Source of the DNA: Oscillospiraceae bacterium
Lineage (GTDB): Bacteria; Bacillota; Clostridia; Oscillospirales; CAG-272
Assembly: GCA_015064295.1 (NCBI GenBank)
Contig: SVSM01000015.1
Coordinates: 1-36,365, forward strand
Direction: 5' to 3'
DNA length: 36,365 nt
Positions within the stretch are counted from its first letter, which is position 1. Each line of letters starts with the position of its first letter. Shown in pieces: positions 15,848-23,814 of this stretch. A program made the position numbers and the translations under genes. Below the pieces are notes generated by a model. That model saw only the letters and a list, made by a program, of their open reading frames with translations, was not told where the DNA came from and did no database searches.

Positions 15848-16204
15848 ATGTTCGCCGACAACCTGAATTACCTGCTCAAGGCTCACCGCCTCAACGCCAT
15901 GTCGCTGGCACGGGCCATCGGCGTGCCGAAATCCATCGTCTACGAGTGGACTCACGGCAAGCGGGAGCCCAGCATGGATAATCTGCTGAAGCTTGCCGAT
16001 TATTTCACCGTTTCCCTTGAATACCTGACGGGACGTCCCGAGGCGCGGGATCCCGCCGAGGAGGAGCTGATCGTCCTGCTCCGCGCCACCAAGACCATCT
16101 CTCCCTCCGATCACGACGCTCTGCTTCGTTCCTTCAAGGAAAACCTCGACACCTATCTCCGATCCCAAGGAAAAGGAACCGATCCCCATGGCCCAAACCC
16201 TTGA
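15848..16204 (+). CDS. XRE-family repressor (ImmR-like)
   Basis: The 118-residue protein has an N-terminal Cro/CI-type helix-turn-helix (LNYLLKAHRLNAMSLARAIGVPKSIVYEWTHGKREPSMDNLLKLADYF, roughly residues 5-55) and a short C-terminal region. ATG 15848 follows AAAGGA by 7 bases. It overlaps the next gene by 17 bases, which encodes an ImmA-type metalloprotease. That pair is known from ICEBs1 (ImmR/ImmA) and phages, where the protease cleaves the repressor to release its targets. The three related palindromes in the upstream divergent region are its probable operators, giving self-control and repression of the sigma-like gene. Confidence 0.85.
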   Translation: MFADNLNYLLKAHRLNAMSLARAIGVPKSIVYEWTHGKREPSMDNLLKLADYFTVSLEYLTGRPEARDPAEEELIVLLRATKTISPSDHDALLRSFKENLDTYLRSQGKGTDPHGPNP

Positions 16205-16760
16205 TCCCGCCGCCACCGCCCTCTCGCTCCTGCTCCGTCAGCCCCTCAGAGGAGCCTATGCCCTGCACTTTTTTGACTATCGGCATATTCTGACCGACGG
16301 CCGTGCCGTGATCGACTCCATGGCCGCCTATGAAAAGCGAATCGGGAAGCCCCTGCCCCTGCGGCCCGACGGGCTAACAATTCGTCAGGGAGACCGTCGG
16401 ATCATCCTCTACAACGAGAGAACCGAAAACCGAGGCCGCATCTGTTGGACCATCGCCCACGAGCTTGGCCACGTCTACCTGAACCATACCGGCGAATCCC
16501 CCCGCGAGCAGCGGGAGGCCGATCGCTTCGCCGCCGCTCTGCTCCTGCCCGAGGCCGTCATCCGCTTTCTTGACTGCCAAGGGGATCGTCCCCTCACCCC
16601 CGAGGAGATGACCACCTACTTCGCCGCCTCCCTCACCGCCTGCCGGCGCCGCCGATGGGAGCTGGATGCGAAAGCAGAGTACGTTCCCACCGAGGAGGGA
16701 GTGGAATTGGTGAGACGTCTCTTTGCGGTAACGCAAGCCCCCGCGCCAAGCGCAATCTGA
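16188..16760 (+). CDS. ImmA/IrrE-family metallopeptidase
   Basis: The 190-residue zinc peptidase has the HELGH motif at residues 91-95 (CWTIAHELGHVYLNH). The downstream family signature REQREADRFAAALLLPE supplies the third ligand and the conserved Asn/Asp-FAA element. Residues 1-80 form the usual beta-rich front. It begins 17 bases before the repressor stop, with AAAAGGAA upstream, so translation is coupled. By analogy to ImmA it should cleave the XRE repressor on a stress or cell signal; that link is inferred. A terminator follows 33 bases after the stop. Confidence 0.88.
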   Translation: MAQTLDPAATALSLLLRQPLRGAYALHFFDYRHILTDGRAVIDSMAAYEKRIGKPLPLRPDGLTIRQGDRRIILYNERTENRGRICWTIAHELGHVYLNHTGESPREQREADRFAAALLLPEAVIRFLDCQGDRPLTPEEMTTYFAASLTACRRRRWELDAKAEYVPTEEGVELVRRLFAVTQAPAPSAI

Positions 16761-16792
16761 ATTTGTCCAAACCACCCTTTTCCGTAACGTAA

Positions 16793-16821
16793 ACATCCCG
16801 AATCTTCGTTCGGGGTGTTTT
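16793..16821 (+). terminator. Intrinsic terminator of the XRE-ImmA operon
   Basis: ACATCCCGAA (16793-16802), loop TCTTCG, TTCGGGGTGT (16809-16818) with one wobble pair, then T run to 16821. Confidence 0.75.
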
Positions 16822-16842
16822 GCTTTATGACGGTGTTCCTCC

Positions 16843-16937
16843 GCCGAAAACACCGTTTTCGGCCATTCAAAGTTTTTGGGGTTTCCCAAGGGGCTTTTTT
16901 CAAAAAGTCCCTTGGGCGGGGCATGGGGCAGCGCCCC
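16843..16937 (-). repeat. 3'-end hairpin repeat, copy 3 (single)
   Basis: Read from the sigF stop (4 bases away), it has GGGGC/GCCCC (16937-16925), then the 15-bp stem CCCAAGG...CCTTGGG (16885-16916, one wobble), linker, and a perfect GCCGAAAAC/GTTTTCGGC stem (16863-16843). There is no partner copy on the ImmA side, so a copy seems to belong to one gene end and not to the junction. Confidence 0.8.
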
Positions 16938-16940
16938 GGC

Positions 16941-17657
16941 CTATAGCGCTCTCCTTAACGTCTCCATGATCTTCTTCTCCTCGCGGGAGACCTTCACCTG
17001 CGTCATCCCCAGGATCTTGCCCACCTCGGTCTGGGACATCTCCTTAAAATAGCGGAGGTAGATCAGCTGACGCTGGGTGGGAGGAAGACTGCGGATGGCC
17101 TCGGACAGGGCGATACGGTCGGTCATCTTGCCGATCTCGTCGGCACCGTCGGCGATCAGATCCCCGATGGGTGTTCCGTCCTCGTCACCCCCCACCGTCT
17201 CGCTGAGAGATCGGATCGGCCCGGTGGCTTCCAGGGAAAAGACCAGCTCCTCGGTGGTCACACCGCAAAGCTCGGCCAGCTCCGAGAGCTTGGGCTCCCG
17301 TCCCTCACGGCGGATGAAGTCCTCCTTTTTCCGCATGGCGTCGGTGCCGAGGTGCTTGATGCTGCGACTCACCTTCACGGCACCGTCGTCCCGTAAAAAG
17401 CGGCGGATCTCGCCGATGATGAGAGGAACCGCATAGGTCGAAAAGGCGGTCTGATAGGAAAAATCAAAGCTCCGTACCGCCTTGATCATGCCGATGGCTG
17501 CCAGCTGCACCAGATCCTCATACTCCACCCCACGATCCCGAAAGCGGGCGGCAATGCTCTTACAGAGCCCCATATTGCCCTCGGTCAGGCGCTCCATGGC
17601 CTCGGCATCCCCCTCCTTGGCCAGGCGGATCAGCTCAACGTTTTCTTCTCTGGTCAT
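16941..17657 (-). CDS. sigF: RNA polymerase sigma-F factor (forespore)
   Basis: This is the first forespore-specific sigma factor. The 238-residue protein has region 2 (NMGLCKSIAARFRDRGVEYEDLVQLAAIGMIKAVRSFDFSYQTAFSTYAVPLIIGEIRRFLRDDG, by pieces from about residue 28), region 3 with VSRSIK, and region 4 ending in SQTEVGKILGMTQVKVSREEKKIM. The order spoIIAA-spoIIAB-sigF, with a 4-base overlap with spoIIAB, separates it from sigG. It should be held inactive by SpoIIAB until SpoIIAA is dephosphorylated. No spoVA genes follow, unlike in some bacilli; instead a hairpin repeat ends the unit. Confidence 0.95.
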   Translation of the reverse strand: MTREENVELIRLAKEGDAEAMERLTEGNMGLCKSIAARFRDRGVEYEDLVQLAAIGMIKAVRSFDFSYQTAFSTYAVPLIIGEIRRFLRDDGAVKVSRSIKHLGTDAMRKKEDFIRREGREPKLSELAELCGVTTEELVFSLEATGPIRSLSETVGGDEDGTPIGDLIADGADEIGKMTDRIALSEAIRSLPPTQRQLIYLRYFKEMSQTEVGKILGMTQVKVSREEKKIMETLRRAL

Positions 17658-18085
17658 GAAAGCCGCTTGGTCATGGTGACGGTGGTGCCCTTCCCCGGCT
17701 TCGAGCGAACCGTCAGCTTGTCGCTGAAGCTCTCCATAATGGTGAAGCCCATGCCCCCCCGTTCTCCGCTGGGATCGCCGGTAAAGAGGGGCTGACGGGC
17801 CTTCTCAATGTCCTCGATACCGCACCCCTTGTCCCTCACCGTGATCCTGACCGTGCGGTCCTCGTAGAGCTTGACCTCTACCCAGACCTTACCGCTTGTC
17901 CCACGGTAGCCGTGGAGAATGCCGTTGGTCACCGCCTCCGATACCGCCGTGCGGATGTCGGCCAGCTCCTCGGTGGTGGGGTCCAGCTGGGCCACAAAGG
18001 CCGTGACGGCATACCGCGCGTAGCTCTCATTCCGTGATTCCGAGGGAAAGATGAGCTTCATTTCATTGATGCTGTTCCGTTTCAT
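17654..18085 (-). CDS. spoIIAB: Anti-sigma-F factor / serine kinase SpoIIAB
   Basis: SpoIIAB binds sigma-F and also phosphorylates SpoIIAA. The 143-residue GHKL-type kinase has the N box EAVTNGILHGY near residues 49-59 and the G1 box DKGCGIED near 89. A RQPLFTGDPSGERGGMGFTIMESFSD lid/G2 region lies near 100-122. The sequence follows Bacillus SpoIIAB closely from start to end, although the C-terminus is slightly shorter. ATG 18085 has AAAGGA 7 bases upstream. A 7-bp hairpin in the 40-base gap from spoIIAA lies just before this ribosome site and might tune the AA:AB ratio. Confidence 0.95.
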   Translation of the reverse strand: MKRNSINEMKLIFPSESRNESYARYAVTAFVAQLDPTTEELADIRTAVSEAVTNGILHGYRGTSGKVWVEVKLYEDRTVRITVRDKGCGIEDIEKARQPLFTGDPSGERGGMGFTIMESFSDKLTVRSKPGKGTTVTMTKRLS

Positions 18086-18103
18086 GTTTGATTCCTTTCT
18101 ATG

Positions 18104-18122
18104 TACCCCCTACATGGGGGTA
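18104..18122 (-). other. Intercistronic hairpin between spoIIAA and spoIIAB
   Basis: TACCCCC (18122-18116 read on minus) pairs with GGGGGTA (18110-18104) around a 5-base loop. On the minus strand no T run follows, so it is not a terminator for spoIIA. On the plus strand a T run follows (18121-18127), so it could end antisense transcripts. Confidence 0.5.
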
Positions 18123-18125
18123 TTT

Positions 18126-18494
18126 TTATGCCATGGTCTTGGTCTTTCGGCTTTGTGTTTCGATCGTAAGAAAGCGATCCGCCCCCGCCAGCCGAAGGAT
18201 CTTCATGAAGTCCTCCGATACGTTGACAAGCGTCAGCGTCCCGCCGTAATCCCGAATCCGTGTGTAACGCCCCAAAATCAGTCCTAACCCTGCCGAGTCG
18301 GAAAAGCTGACCTCGCGAAGGTCCAAAATGACCTGCAGGGGGCGGTAATCGATGAGCTTACCGTCGATGACCTCCCGCATTTCCTTGACACTGTGATGAT
18401 CGAGCTCGCCCCGGAGCAAAAAACGGCAGCTTCCGTCCTCGTCCGGCTCTATACTGACCTTGCCGTAGTGCAAGGCCATTTCCTTTCCATCCAT
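18126..18494 (-). CDS. spoIIAA: Anti-anti-sigma-F factor SpoIIAA
   Basis: This STAS-domain protein frees sigma-F from SpoIIAB when unphosphorylated. The 122-residue protein has the phosphorylation site in FSDSAGLGLILGRY; the target is Ser67, equal to Ser58 of Bacillus SpoIIAA by alignment to DSSGLG. The first helix region GELDHHSVKEMREVID is also family-like. The protein is slightly longer at both ends than Bacillus SpoIIAA. ATG 18494 has AAAGGA 12 bases upstream. I could not find a convincing sigma-H promoter upstream. Confidence 0.94.
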   Translation of the reverse strand: MDGKEMALHYGKVSIEPDEDGSCRFLLRGELDHHSVKEMREVIDGKLIDYRPLQVILDLREVSFSDSAGLGLILGRYTRIRDYGGTLTLVNVSEDFMKILRLAGADRFLTIETQSRKTKTMA

Positions 18495-18558
18495 TGTTTA
18501 TCCGTCCTTTCCGGGGATTCGTGCCCCCTTTTTTCTTTATTCTACACCATACTCCCTG

Positions 18559-18577
18559 CGGAATCTGTCAGATTCCG
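18559..18577. promoter_or_regulatory. 19-bp perfect palindrome in the spoIIAA divergent region
   Basis: CGGAATCTG-T-CAGATTCCG, arms of 9 bp with one central base, 64 bases before the spoIIAA start. There is no T run, and the arms have operator-like length. The factor is unknown. Confidence 0.5.
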
Positions 18578-18716
18578 TCGGGTGAAAAATTTTTTTGTGG
18601 AAGTCGGAGATGAGGACGCCCCCTTCGGCTCTTTTCCTTTTCGGACTGTTTTTTCGGTTTTCGGCACTTGGATGCTCCTTTTGAACGCTCCCTTCGACAA
18701 AGCCAAGGAAAACCGC

Positions 18717-18742
18717 ACGATTTTCCGTCTCCGGCATACTCT
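18717..18742 (+). promoter_or_regulatory. Candidate mother-cell (sigma-E/K-type) promoter of the cortex-lytic operon
   Basis: CATACTCT at 18735-18742 resembles the sigma-E/sigma-K -10 pattern (CATAnnnT). CAC ends 16 bases before it, as in the short -35 of sigma-K. The distance to the ATG at 18776 leaves a short leader. No sigma-A hexamers fit in this gap. The rest of 18495-18775 shows only the palindrome. Confidence 0.35.
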
Positions 18743-18775
18743 GTCAGTAACGAACTACCGAAAGGATGCAATACG

Positions 18776-19177
18776 ATGGAAGAACAAGGCCAAGGCTTTA
18801 TCACCGTAAACGTACGAACTGCAGGGGGAGCCCTGCCGGTGGAGGGAGCCACCATTACCATCAAAACGGTGGACGGAGAAAACAGCACCGTCGTTGCCGT
18901 GATGATCACCGACTCTGCCGGTACCAGCGACGTCGTCGCCCTCCCTGCCCCTCCCAAGGAAAACTCCCAGCAGCCCGGAAACGAGAACGTATGCAGCTTC
19001 TATACCATCGACACCGACCGTGACGGCTACTATCACGTCGTTAACGAAAACGTGCCGGTCTTTGACGGTGTCACCGCCATTCAGCAGGTGCTGTTGGTGC
19101 CGATCGCCGGGGGGCGTCCTGACCTGACGCCCTACGACCTCATCCGCTTCTCCTCGGGCCAGCTTCCCAACCTCTGA
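18776..19177 (+). CDS. Stand-alone SleC-prodomain-like protein
   Basis: The 133-residue protein is a single beta-sandwich-like domain of the carboxypeptidase-regulatory type. GFITVNVRTAGGALPVEGATITI opens it, a TDSAGTSDVVALPAP turn follows, and VPVFDGVTAIQQVLLVPI closes it. From memory this is the pattern of the pro-region at the front of clostridial SleC (spore cortex-lytic enzyme), where it is fused to the catalytic domain and removed by Csp proteases. Here it is a separate gene 16 bases before the catalytic gene. There is no signal peptide. ATG 18776 has GAAAGGA 9 bases upstream; the longer frame to 18668 covers the putative promoter. Role as a trans-acting inhibitor or chaperone is inferred. 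Confidence 0.75.
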   Translation: MEEQGQGFITVNVRTAGGALPVEGATITIKTVDGENSTVVAVMITDSAGTSDVVALPAPPKENSQQPGNENVCSFYTIDTDRDGYYHVVNENVPVFDGVTAIQQVLLVPIAGGRPDLTPYDLIRFSSGQLPNL

Positions 19178-19193
19178 TGTGAAAGGAGTCACC

Positions 19194-20591
19194 ATGCCAC
19201 AAGACATCCCCTACATACCCGAAACCATTACCGTGCATCTCGGCCCTCCCGATCAGGATGCCCAGAACGTGACGCTGCCCTTCATTGACTATATCAAAAA
19301 CGTAGCGTCCAGCGAGATCTATCCTACCTGGCCAGAAAGTGCCCTCCGTGCCAACATTTTGGCCCAGATCTCCTTTGCCTTAAATCGCATCTATACCGAA
19401 TACTATCGCTCCCGGGGCTACAATTTCAACATTACCAACTCCACCGCCATCGATCAATCCTTCGTGAACGGCCGGAATATCTTCGACACCGTCTCCCAGA
19501 TCACCGACGAGATCTTCAACGACTATCTGCGGCGGCAGGGCTTCGTTGAGCCCCTCTTTGCCCGCTACTGCAACGGTACCACCGTCACCTGCGAGGGCTT
19601 ATCCCAATGGGGCTCGGTGGATCTGGCCGAGGCAGGCCAAAACTCGGTGGATATTGTCCGAAATTACTACGGCGACGACGTGGAGATCGTGGTGGAGGCA
19701 CCGGTCATGGGCATTACCTCCTCGGTTCCCTCGCGGAATCTGCGCCTCGGCACCACCGGCAACGACGTCCAGGCGGTTCAGCTCCGCCTGAACCGCATCT
19801 CACAAAACTATCCCTCCATTCCCAAGATCCCCGATGTGAACGGCTATTACGGAGACGAGACCCGGGACGCCGTCACCGAGTTTCAGTCCATCTTCGATCT
19901 GGCTGTGGACGGTGTGGTGGGCCGCGCCACCTGGTATCGCATTCAGCAGATCTACGCCGGCGTCAAGCGCCTGAACGAGCTACGCTCCGAGGGGATCACC
20001 TACGGTGAGATCTCCCGCGTCTATCCCGAGGCCCTCACCCCCGGTTATACCGGCAGCGAGGTCAACGCCGTGCAGTATCTTCTCAATTACGTGGCACAGT
20101 ATGAGGACACCGTTCAGCCCTTCCCCATCAGCGGCACCTACGATGCCGCTACCGAGGAGGCCATTCGAGGCTTCCAGCGTACCTACGGACTGCCCGACAA
20201 TGGGATCCTGGACGAGAAGACCTATGCACGGCTCTTTGACGTCTACAATTCGCTGATCCTTTCGCTGCCCGATTCCATGTTCGAAAATTCCGCCCGTCCC
20301 TATCCCGGTTATATCATCGGCCCCGGCTTTGATACCCCCTACGTGACCTACCTGCAGGATTACCTCACCGTCATCGCCGAGCTCTTCCCCGAGGTGCCGG
20401 CCCCCGGCAGCTCCGGCGTTTACGACGAGGCCACCGAGGCCTCGGTACGGGCGGCCCAGCGCTTGGCGGGACTCCCCGAAACCGGCTTTACCAACCTGGC
20501 CACCTGGGAGGCCATTGCCGAGCTGTATAACGATATACAGGCCGGCAAGGTGGTAAAGCCCGAGCAATACCCCGGCTACGTCATTGACTGA
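19194..20591 (+). CDS. SleC-like spore cortex-lytic enzyme: SpoIID domain plus three peptidoglycan-binding repeats
   Basis: The 465-residue protein has an N-terminal SpoIID/LytB-type domain (about 30-165): YIKNVASSEIYPTWPESALRAN with the probable catalytic Glu41, then YCNGTTVTCEGLSQWG with Cys126 and Cys133, and LAEAGQNSVDIVRNYYG. SpoIID is a lytic transglycosylase that cuts glycan strands. Three PG_binding_1 repeats follow at about 183-252, 285-350 and 378-445, each with a GxYGxxT/AVxxFQ-like core. SleC normally has its pro-region in front and one binding domain behind, so this is a rearranged SleC with extra binding units. ATG 19194 has AAAGGAG 5 bases upstream. It has no signal peptide, as expected for an enzyme made in the mother cell and packed on the cortex. 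Confidence 0.82.
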   Translation: MPQDIPYIPETITVHLGPPDQDAQNVTLPFIDYIKNVASSEIYPTWPESALRANILAQISFALNRIYTEYYRSRGYNFNITNSTAIDQSFVNGRNIFDTVSQITDEIFNDYLRRQGFVEPLFARYCNGTTVTCEGLSQWGSVDLAEAGQNSVDIVRNYYGDDVEIVVEAPVMGITSSVPSRNLRLGTTGNDVQAVQLRLNRISQNYPSIPKIPDVNGYYGDETRDAVTEFQSIFDLAVDGVVGRATWYRIQQIYAGVKRLNELRSEGITYGEISRVYPEALTPGYTGSEVNAVQYLLNYVAQYEDTVQPFPISGTYDAATEEAIRGFQRTYGLPDNGILDEKTYARLFDVYNSLILSLPDSMFENSARPYPGYIIGPGFDTPYVTYLQDYLTVIAELFPEVPAPGSSGVYDEATEASVRAAQRLAGLPETGFTNLATWEAIAELYNDIQAGKVVKPEQYPGYVID

Positions 20592-20602
20592 AGGAGGCAC
20601 CT

Positions 20603-21142
20603 ATGGACAATCGTGAACGCCCGACCTATCCCCAAGCGGTACGGGATATTCAAACCTTTTTATATACCATCTCGCAGGTGGATCCCCTGATCCCTCGTGT
20701 GAACCCCGACGGCATCTACGGCCCCGAGACCGCCGATTCGGTACGGATCTTTCAGGAGACCTACCTGGGCTTTGGGGACGGCAGGGTGGATTTTGCCACC
20801 TGGCAGGCCTTGGTCGCCCATTACCGTACCGCACGCACGGCTCTTAAAGAGCCCGAGCGCATTGCTCCCTTCACCGTCTTTTTGAAAGACGGCCGCCTGG
20901 TTCTCGGCGACCGTTCCGACGTCGTCATGATGGTGCGCATCATGCTGGCCTCTCTGGGGCAGGAATATGCCGAGGCGGAAGGGCTTCCCATTACCGACCT
21001 CTTCGATGCCAAGCTGGAGGAGGTCATCCTGTCCTTTCAATACGTAAACGGTCTGGAGCCCGACGGCATCGTTGACCGGAACACCTGGGACCGCCTTGCC
21101 ATTGCCTACAACAAATCCCTCCGCATCGAATCAAGCAAATAA
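20603..21142 (+). CDS. Peptidoglycan-binding protein, two PG_binding_1 repeats
   Basis: The 179-residue protein is made only of two peptidoglycan-binding modules: about 8-72 (AVRDIQTFLYTIS...DGIYGPETADSVRIFQ...DFATWQAL) and about 100-170 (LVLGDRSDVVMMVRIML...VILSFQYVNGLEPDGIVDRNTWDRL). No catalytic domain or signal peptide is present. It starts 11 bases after the SleC-like gene with AAGGAGG in the gap, so both are co-expressed. It likely binds cortex glycans and may anchor or help the lytic enzyme; that is inferred from the neighbour. It looks like a tail piece of the same multi-domain system. Confidence 0.8.
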   Translation: MDNRERPTYPQAVRDIQTFLYTISQVDPLIPRVNPDGIYGPETADSVRIFQETYLGFGDGRVDFATWQALVAHYRTARTALKEPERIAPFTVFLKDGRLVLGDRSDVVMMVRIMLASLGQEYAEAEGLPITDLFDAKLEEVILSFQYVNGLEPDGIVDRNTWDRLAIAYNKSLRIESSK

Positions 21143-21197
21143 ACCGCCGCATTTTGGGCGACACTTTGGGTAGCAAATACGCGAAAGGATACCGTTT

Positions 21198-23594
21198 ATG
21201 ACAAGCCGCTTTACCCCCGCCGCCGAGCGGGTACTGAACCGCGCCCTCGTCGAAGCGCGCAGCATGGGTCACACCTACGTCGGTACCGAGCATCTGCTCC
21301 TCGGACTTCTCTTTGAAAAGGATTGCGTCGCCTATCGGATCGCCCAAGGACGCGGGATCTTCTATGAGGATATGCGGGAGCGCATCCTCGCCACCGAGGG
21401 GCAGGGCTCCCTCTCCCATATCGGTGCCTCCGACCTTTCCCCCCGCGCCCGTCGCGTCATCGAACGGGCGGGAAAGGAGATGGGCGGTGCCTTCGGTCGG
21501 ATCGGTACCGAGCAACTCTTCTCCTCTCTTCTTGCCGAAGGGGAATCGGCGGCCCTGAAGCTCTTGGCGGAAAAGAACGTGACCGCCGCCGAGCTTCACC
21601 ACGATATTGCCGTTTTTCAGGGGAAACGTCCTGAGACCGAAGCCTCCCCAAAAAAGAGTGAAGCCCTTCCTCCTACCCTCAAAAAATACGGTCACGACCT
21701 GACGGCCGCGGCCTTACTGGGAGAGCCGGATCCCGTCATCGGACGGGAGGAGGAGACCGAGCGTGTCATCCGCATTCTCTGCCGCCGCAACAAAAACAAC
21801 CCTTGCCTGATCGGCGAGCCCGGCGTGGGAAAAACCGCCGTGGTGGAGGGGCTGGCCCTTCGCATCGCCTCCCGCGAGGTGCCGGAGGCCCTGCTGAATA
21901 AGCGTCTTGTCACCCTGGACCTTCCCTCGATGATCGCCGGGGCCAAATACCGCGGGGAATTTGAGGAACGGATGAAGGCCGTGCTGTCCGAGGCCGCCGA
22001 AGACACCTCCATCATTCTCTTTATCGACGAGCTCCACACCATCGTAGGCGCCGGCTCGGCCGAGGGCTCGGTGGATGCCGCCAACATCATCAAACCCGCC
22101 CTTGCCCGCGGCAAGCTTCGCGTCATCGGAGCCACCACCGTCACCGAGTACCGTCGGTACATTGAAAAGGACGCCGCCCTTGAGAGACGGTTTCAGCCCG
22201 TGACGGTGGAGGAGCCTACCGAGGAGGAGACCTTGTCGATCTTAAAGGGTCTGAGGCCCCGCTACGAGGAGCACCACGGCATCCTCATCCCCGAGGAAGC
22301 CATGACGGCTGCCATTCGGCTTTCGGTACGCTATCTGCCGGAGCGCCGCCTCCCCGACAAGGCCATCGACCTATTGGACGAGGCGGCATCCGGCAAGCGG
22401 ATCGCCTCCGAAAAGCAATCGGAGGAGGAAAAAACCTTAAACGGGATCCTCATGGGCCTTGCCAGTCAAAAGGAGGAGGCCCTGCTGGATGCTCGTCCCG
22501 AGGATGCGGCTACCCTCGACGCCCTGGAGCGGGATTATCGGAAAAAGCTGGAGCGCAAGCGGGAGACAGCCGCCAAGGCGCCAATCACGCTGGACGAGGA
22601 GGATATCACCCGAGTCCTTATGGGGCGAATGGGAACGGGAAATGCCCTTGAGCCCTCTTTAAACGGACTGGAGGCGGCCCTCGGCCGCCACGTATTCGGG
22701 CAGGAGGAGGCCATCAAGACCGTTTGCGGCATCGTCCGTCGGGGGATGCTGGGCCTTGCCGAGAGCGACCGCCCCTTGGCGGGAATGCTCTTTCTCGGCC
22801 CCTCCGGCGTCGGCAAAACGGAGCTGGCCACTGCCCTGGCATCTGCCGTTTTTGGCTCGGATCGGGCGCTGTTACGCCTGGATATGTCGGAATATACCGA
22901 GAAGCACTGCCTATCCAAGCTCATCGGCTCGCCTCCCGGATACGTTGGCTACGAGGAGGAGGGCATCCTCACCGCTACCCTGCACCGCCATCCCCGTACG
23001 CTGATCCTCTTTGACGAGGCGGAAAAGGCCCATCCCGAGATCTTCGGCCTTCTGCTCCAGATCTTGGATCACGGATTTCTGACCGACGCGGCGGGACGGC
23101 GGGTGGATTTCCGTTCCTCCCTCATCGTGCTGACCTCCAATCTCGGCTCCGATGCCGCGGCGGGACGTAGCGTGGGCTTTACCGTCTCCTCGGCCTCTGC
23201 CGACAAGGCCGAGGAATTGGCTCGCACCTACTTCCGCACCGAGCTGATCGGGCGCCTCGACGGCATCATTCCCTTCCTCCCCCTCACGCTCGAAGCGGGG
23301 GAAGCCATTGCCAAGCAGGTGCTTTCCCAGTTGAAGGAACGCCTCGGCAGGGGTGAGATCTCCTGTGATTTTGCCCCGTCTCTCCCCGCACGCCTTGCCA
23401 AGGAGGGCCTCTCTCCCCGTTACGGAGCCCGTTCTCTCAAACGGCTCATCCGTCGGGAGGTGGAGGACCGTATCCTGTCCTATCTGGGTGACCATCCCCT
23501 GGGAGAGGAGGAATCCCTTCTTTGTGAGGAAGAAAAGGAAGAAATTATCGTCAAAACCGTAACAAAACGGCAGATCTCGCATATCCTGTCATAA
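21198..23594 (+). CDS. clpC: ClpC-type AAA+ unfoldase
   Basis: ClpC unfolds proteins and feeds them to ClpP. The 798-residue protein has the double Clp_N repeat (about 1-140) and D1 with Walker [10 protein letters not shown] near 206, [14 protein letters not shown] and Arg finger ALERRFQP. A middle domain (about 410-470) is like that of ClpC but with less conserved UVR-like residues. D2 follows with Walker [10 protein letters not shown] near 534, [13 protein letters not shown] and the ClpP-contact tripeptide in RSVGFTV. ATG 21198 has CGAAAGGA upstream. The gene is not in the usual ctsR-mcsA-mcsB-clpC order; it follows the cortex-lytic genes by 55 bases with no terminator between. A sporulation role is inferred; it may be a second ClpC. 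Confidence 0.9.
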   Translation: MTSRFTPAAERVLNRALVEARSMGHTYVGTEHLLLGLLFEKDCVAYRIAQGRGIFYEDMRERILATEGQGSLSHIGASDLSPRARRVIERAGKEMGGAFGRIGTEQLFSSLLAEGESAALKLLAEKNVTAAELHHDIAVFQGKRPETEASPKKSEALPPTLKKYGHDLTAAALLGEPDPVIGREEETERVIRILCRRNKNNPCLIGEPGVGKTAVVEGLALRIASREVPEALLNKRLVTLDLPSMIAGAKYRGEFEERMKAVLSEAAEDTSIILFIDELHTIVGAGSAEGSVDAANIIKPALARGKLRVIGATTVTEYRRYIEKDAALERRFQPVTVEEPTEEETLSILKGLRPRYEEHHGILIPEEAMTAAIRLSVRYLPERRLPDKAIDLLDEAASGKRIASEKQSEEEKTLNGILMGLASQKEEALLDARPEDAATLDALERDYRKKLERKRETAAKAPITLDEEDITRVLMGRMGTGNALEPSLNGLEAALGRHVFGQEEAIKTVCGIVRRGMLGLAESDRPLAGMLFLGPSGVGKTELATALASAVFGSDRALLRLDMSEYTEKHCLSKLIGSPPGYVGYEEEGILTATLHRHPRTLILFDEAEKAHPEIFGLLLQILDHGFLTDAAGRRVDFRSSLIVLTSNLGSDAAAGRSVGFTVSSASADKAEELARTYFRTELIGRLDGIIPFLPLTLEAGEAIAKQVLSQLKERLGRGEISCDFAPSLPARLAKEGLSPRYGARSLKRLIRREVEDRILSYLGDHPLGEEESLLCEEEKEEIIVKTVTKRQISHILS

Positions 23595-23622
23595 AAGACC
23601 GTTTTCGTGGGAGGAATCTGCT

Positions 23623-23793
23623 ATGAGACCGTTACTACCCGGTAACCGGGGACACTACCGCATCTTCGCCGTGGCCGTTGCCGCCTTTGGCATCGGTATC
23701 CTATTCTCCTTTTTTCTCTCCCCGCGGGTGCTGGTCATCCTCGAATCGTTCGTTATCATCGCCGTGGCGGCGCTCTGCCTTGCGGAGCGTTAA
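23623..23793 (+). CDS. Small two-helix membrane protein, 56 residues
   Basis: This short gene has a good ribosome site (GGGAGG, 9 bases before ATG 23623) and sits 28 bases after the clpC stop. The protein has a basic N-terminus (MRPLLPGNRGHYR) and two hydrophobic segments (IFAVAVAAFGIGILFSFFL and VLVILESFVIIAVAALCL) around a short SPR turn. The end is LAER. I do not recognise a named family. The position between clpC and spoVM, in one transcript, suggests a sporulation membrane protein. The TAA is 21 bases before the next start. Confidence 0.72.
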   Translation: MRPLLPGNRGHYRIFAVAVAAFGIGILFSFFLSPRVLVILESFVIIAVAALCLAER

Positions 23794-23814
23794 GGCGGCG
23801 GAAAGGAGCGCCTC

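Noticed and set aside
18495-18560. Sigma-H promoter of spoIIA
   Set aside because: An AGGGAGT...GAAT pair exists on the minus strand, but the spacing is only 8 bases, too short for sigma-H, so it was not called.
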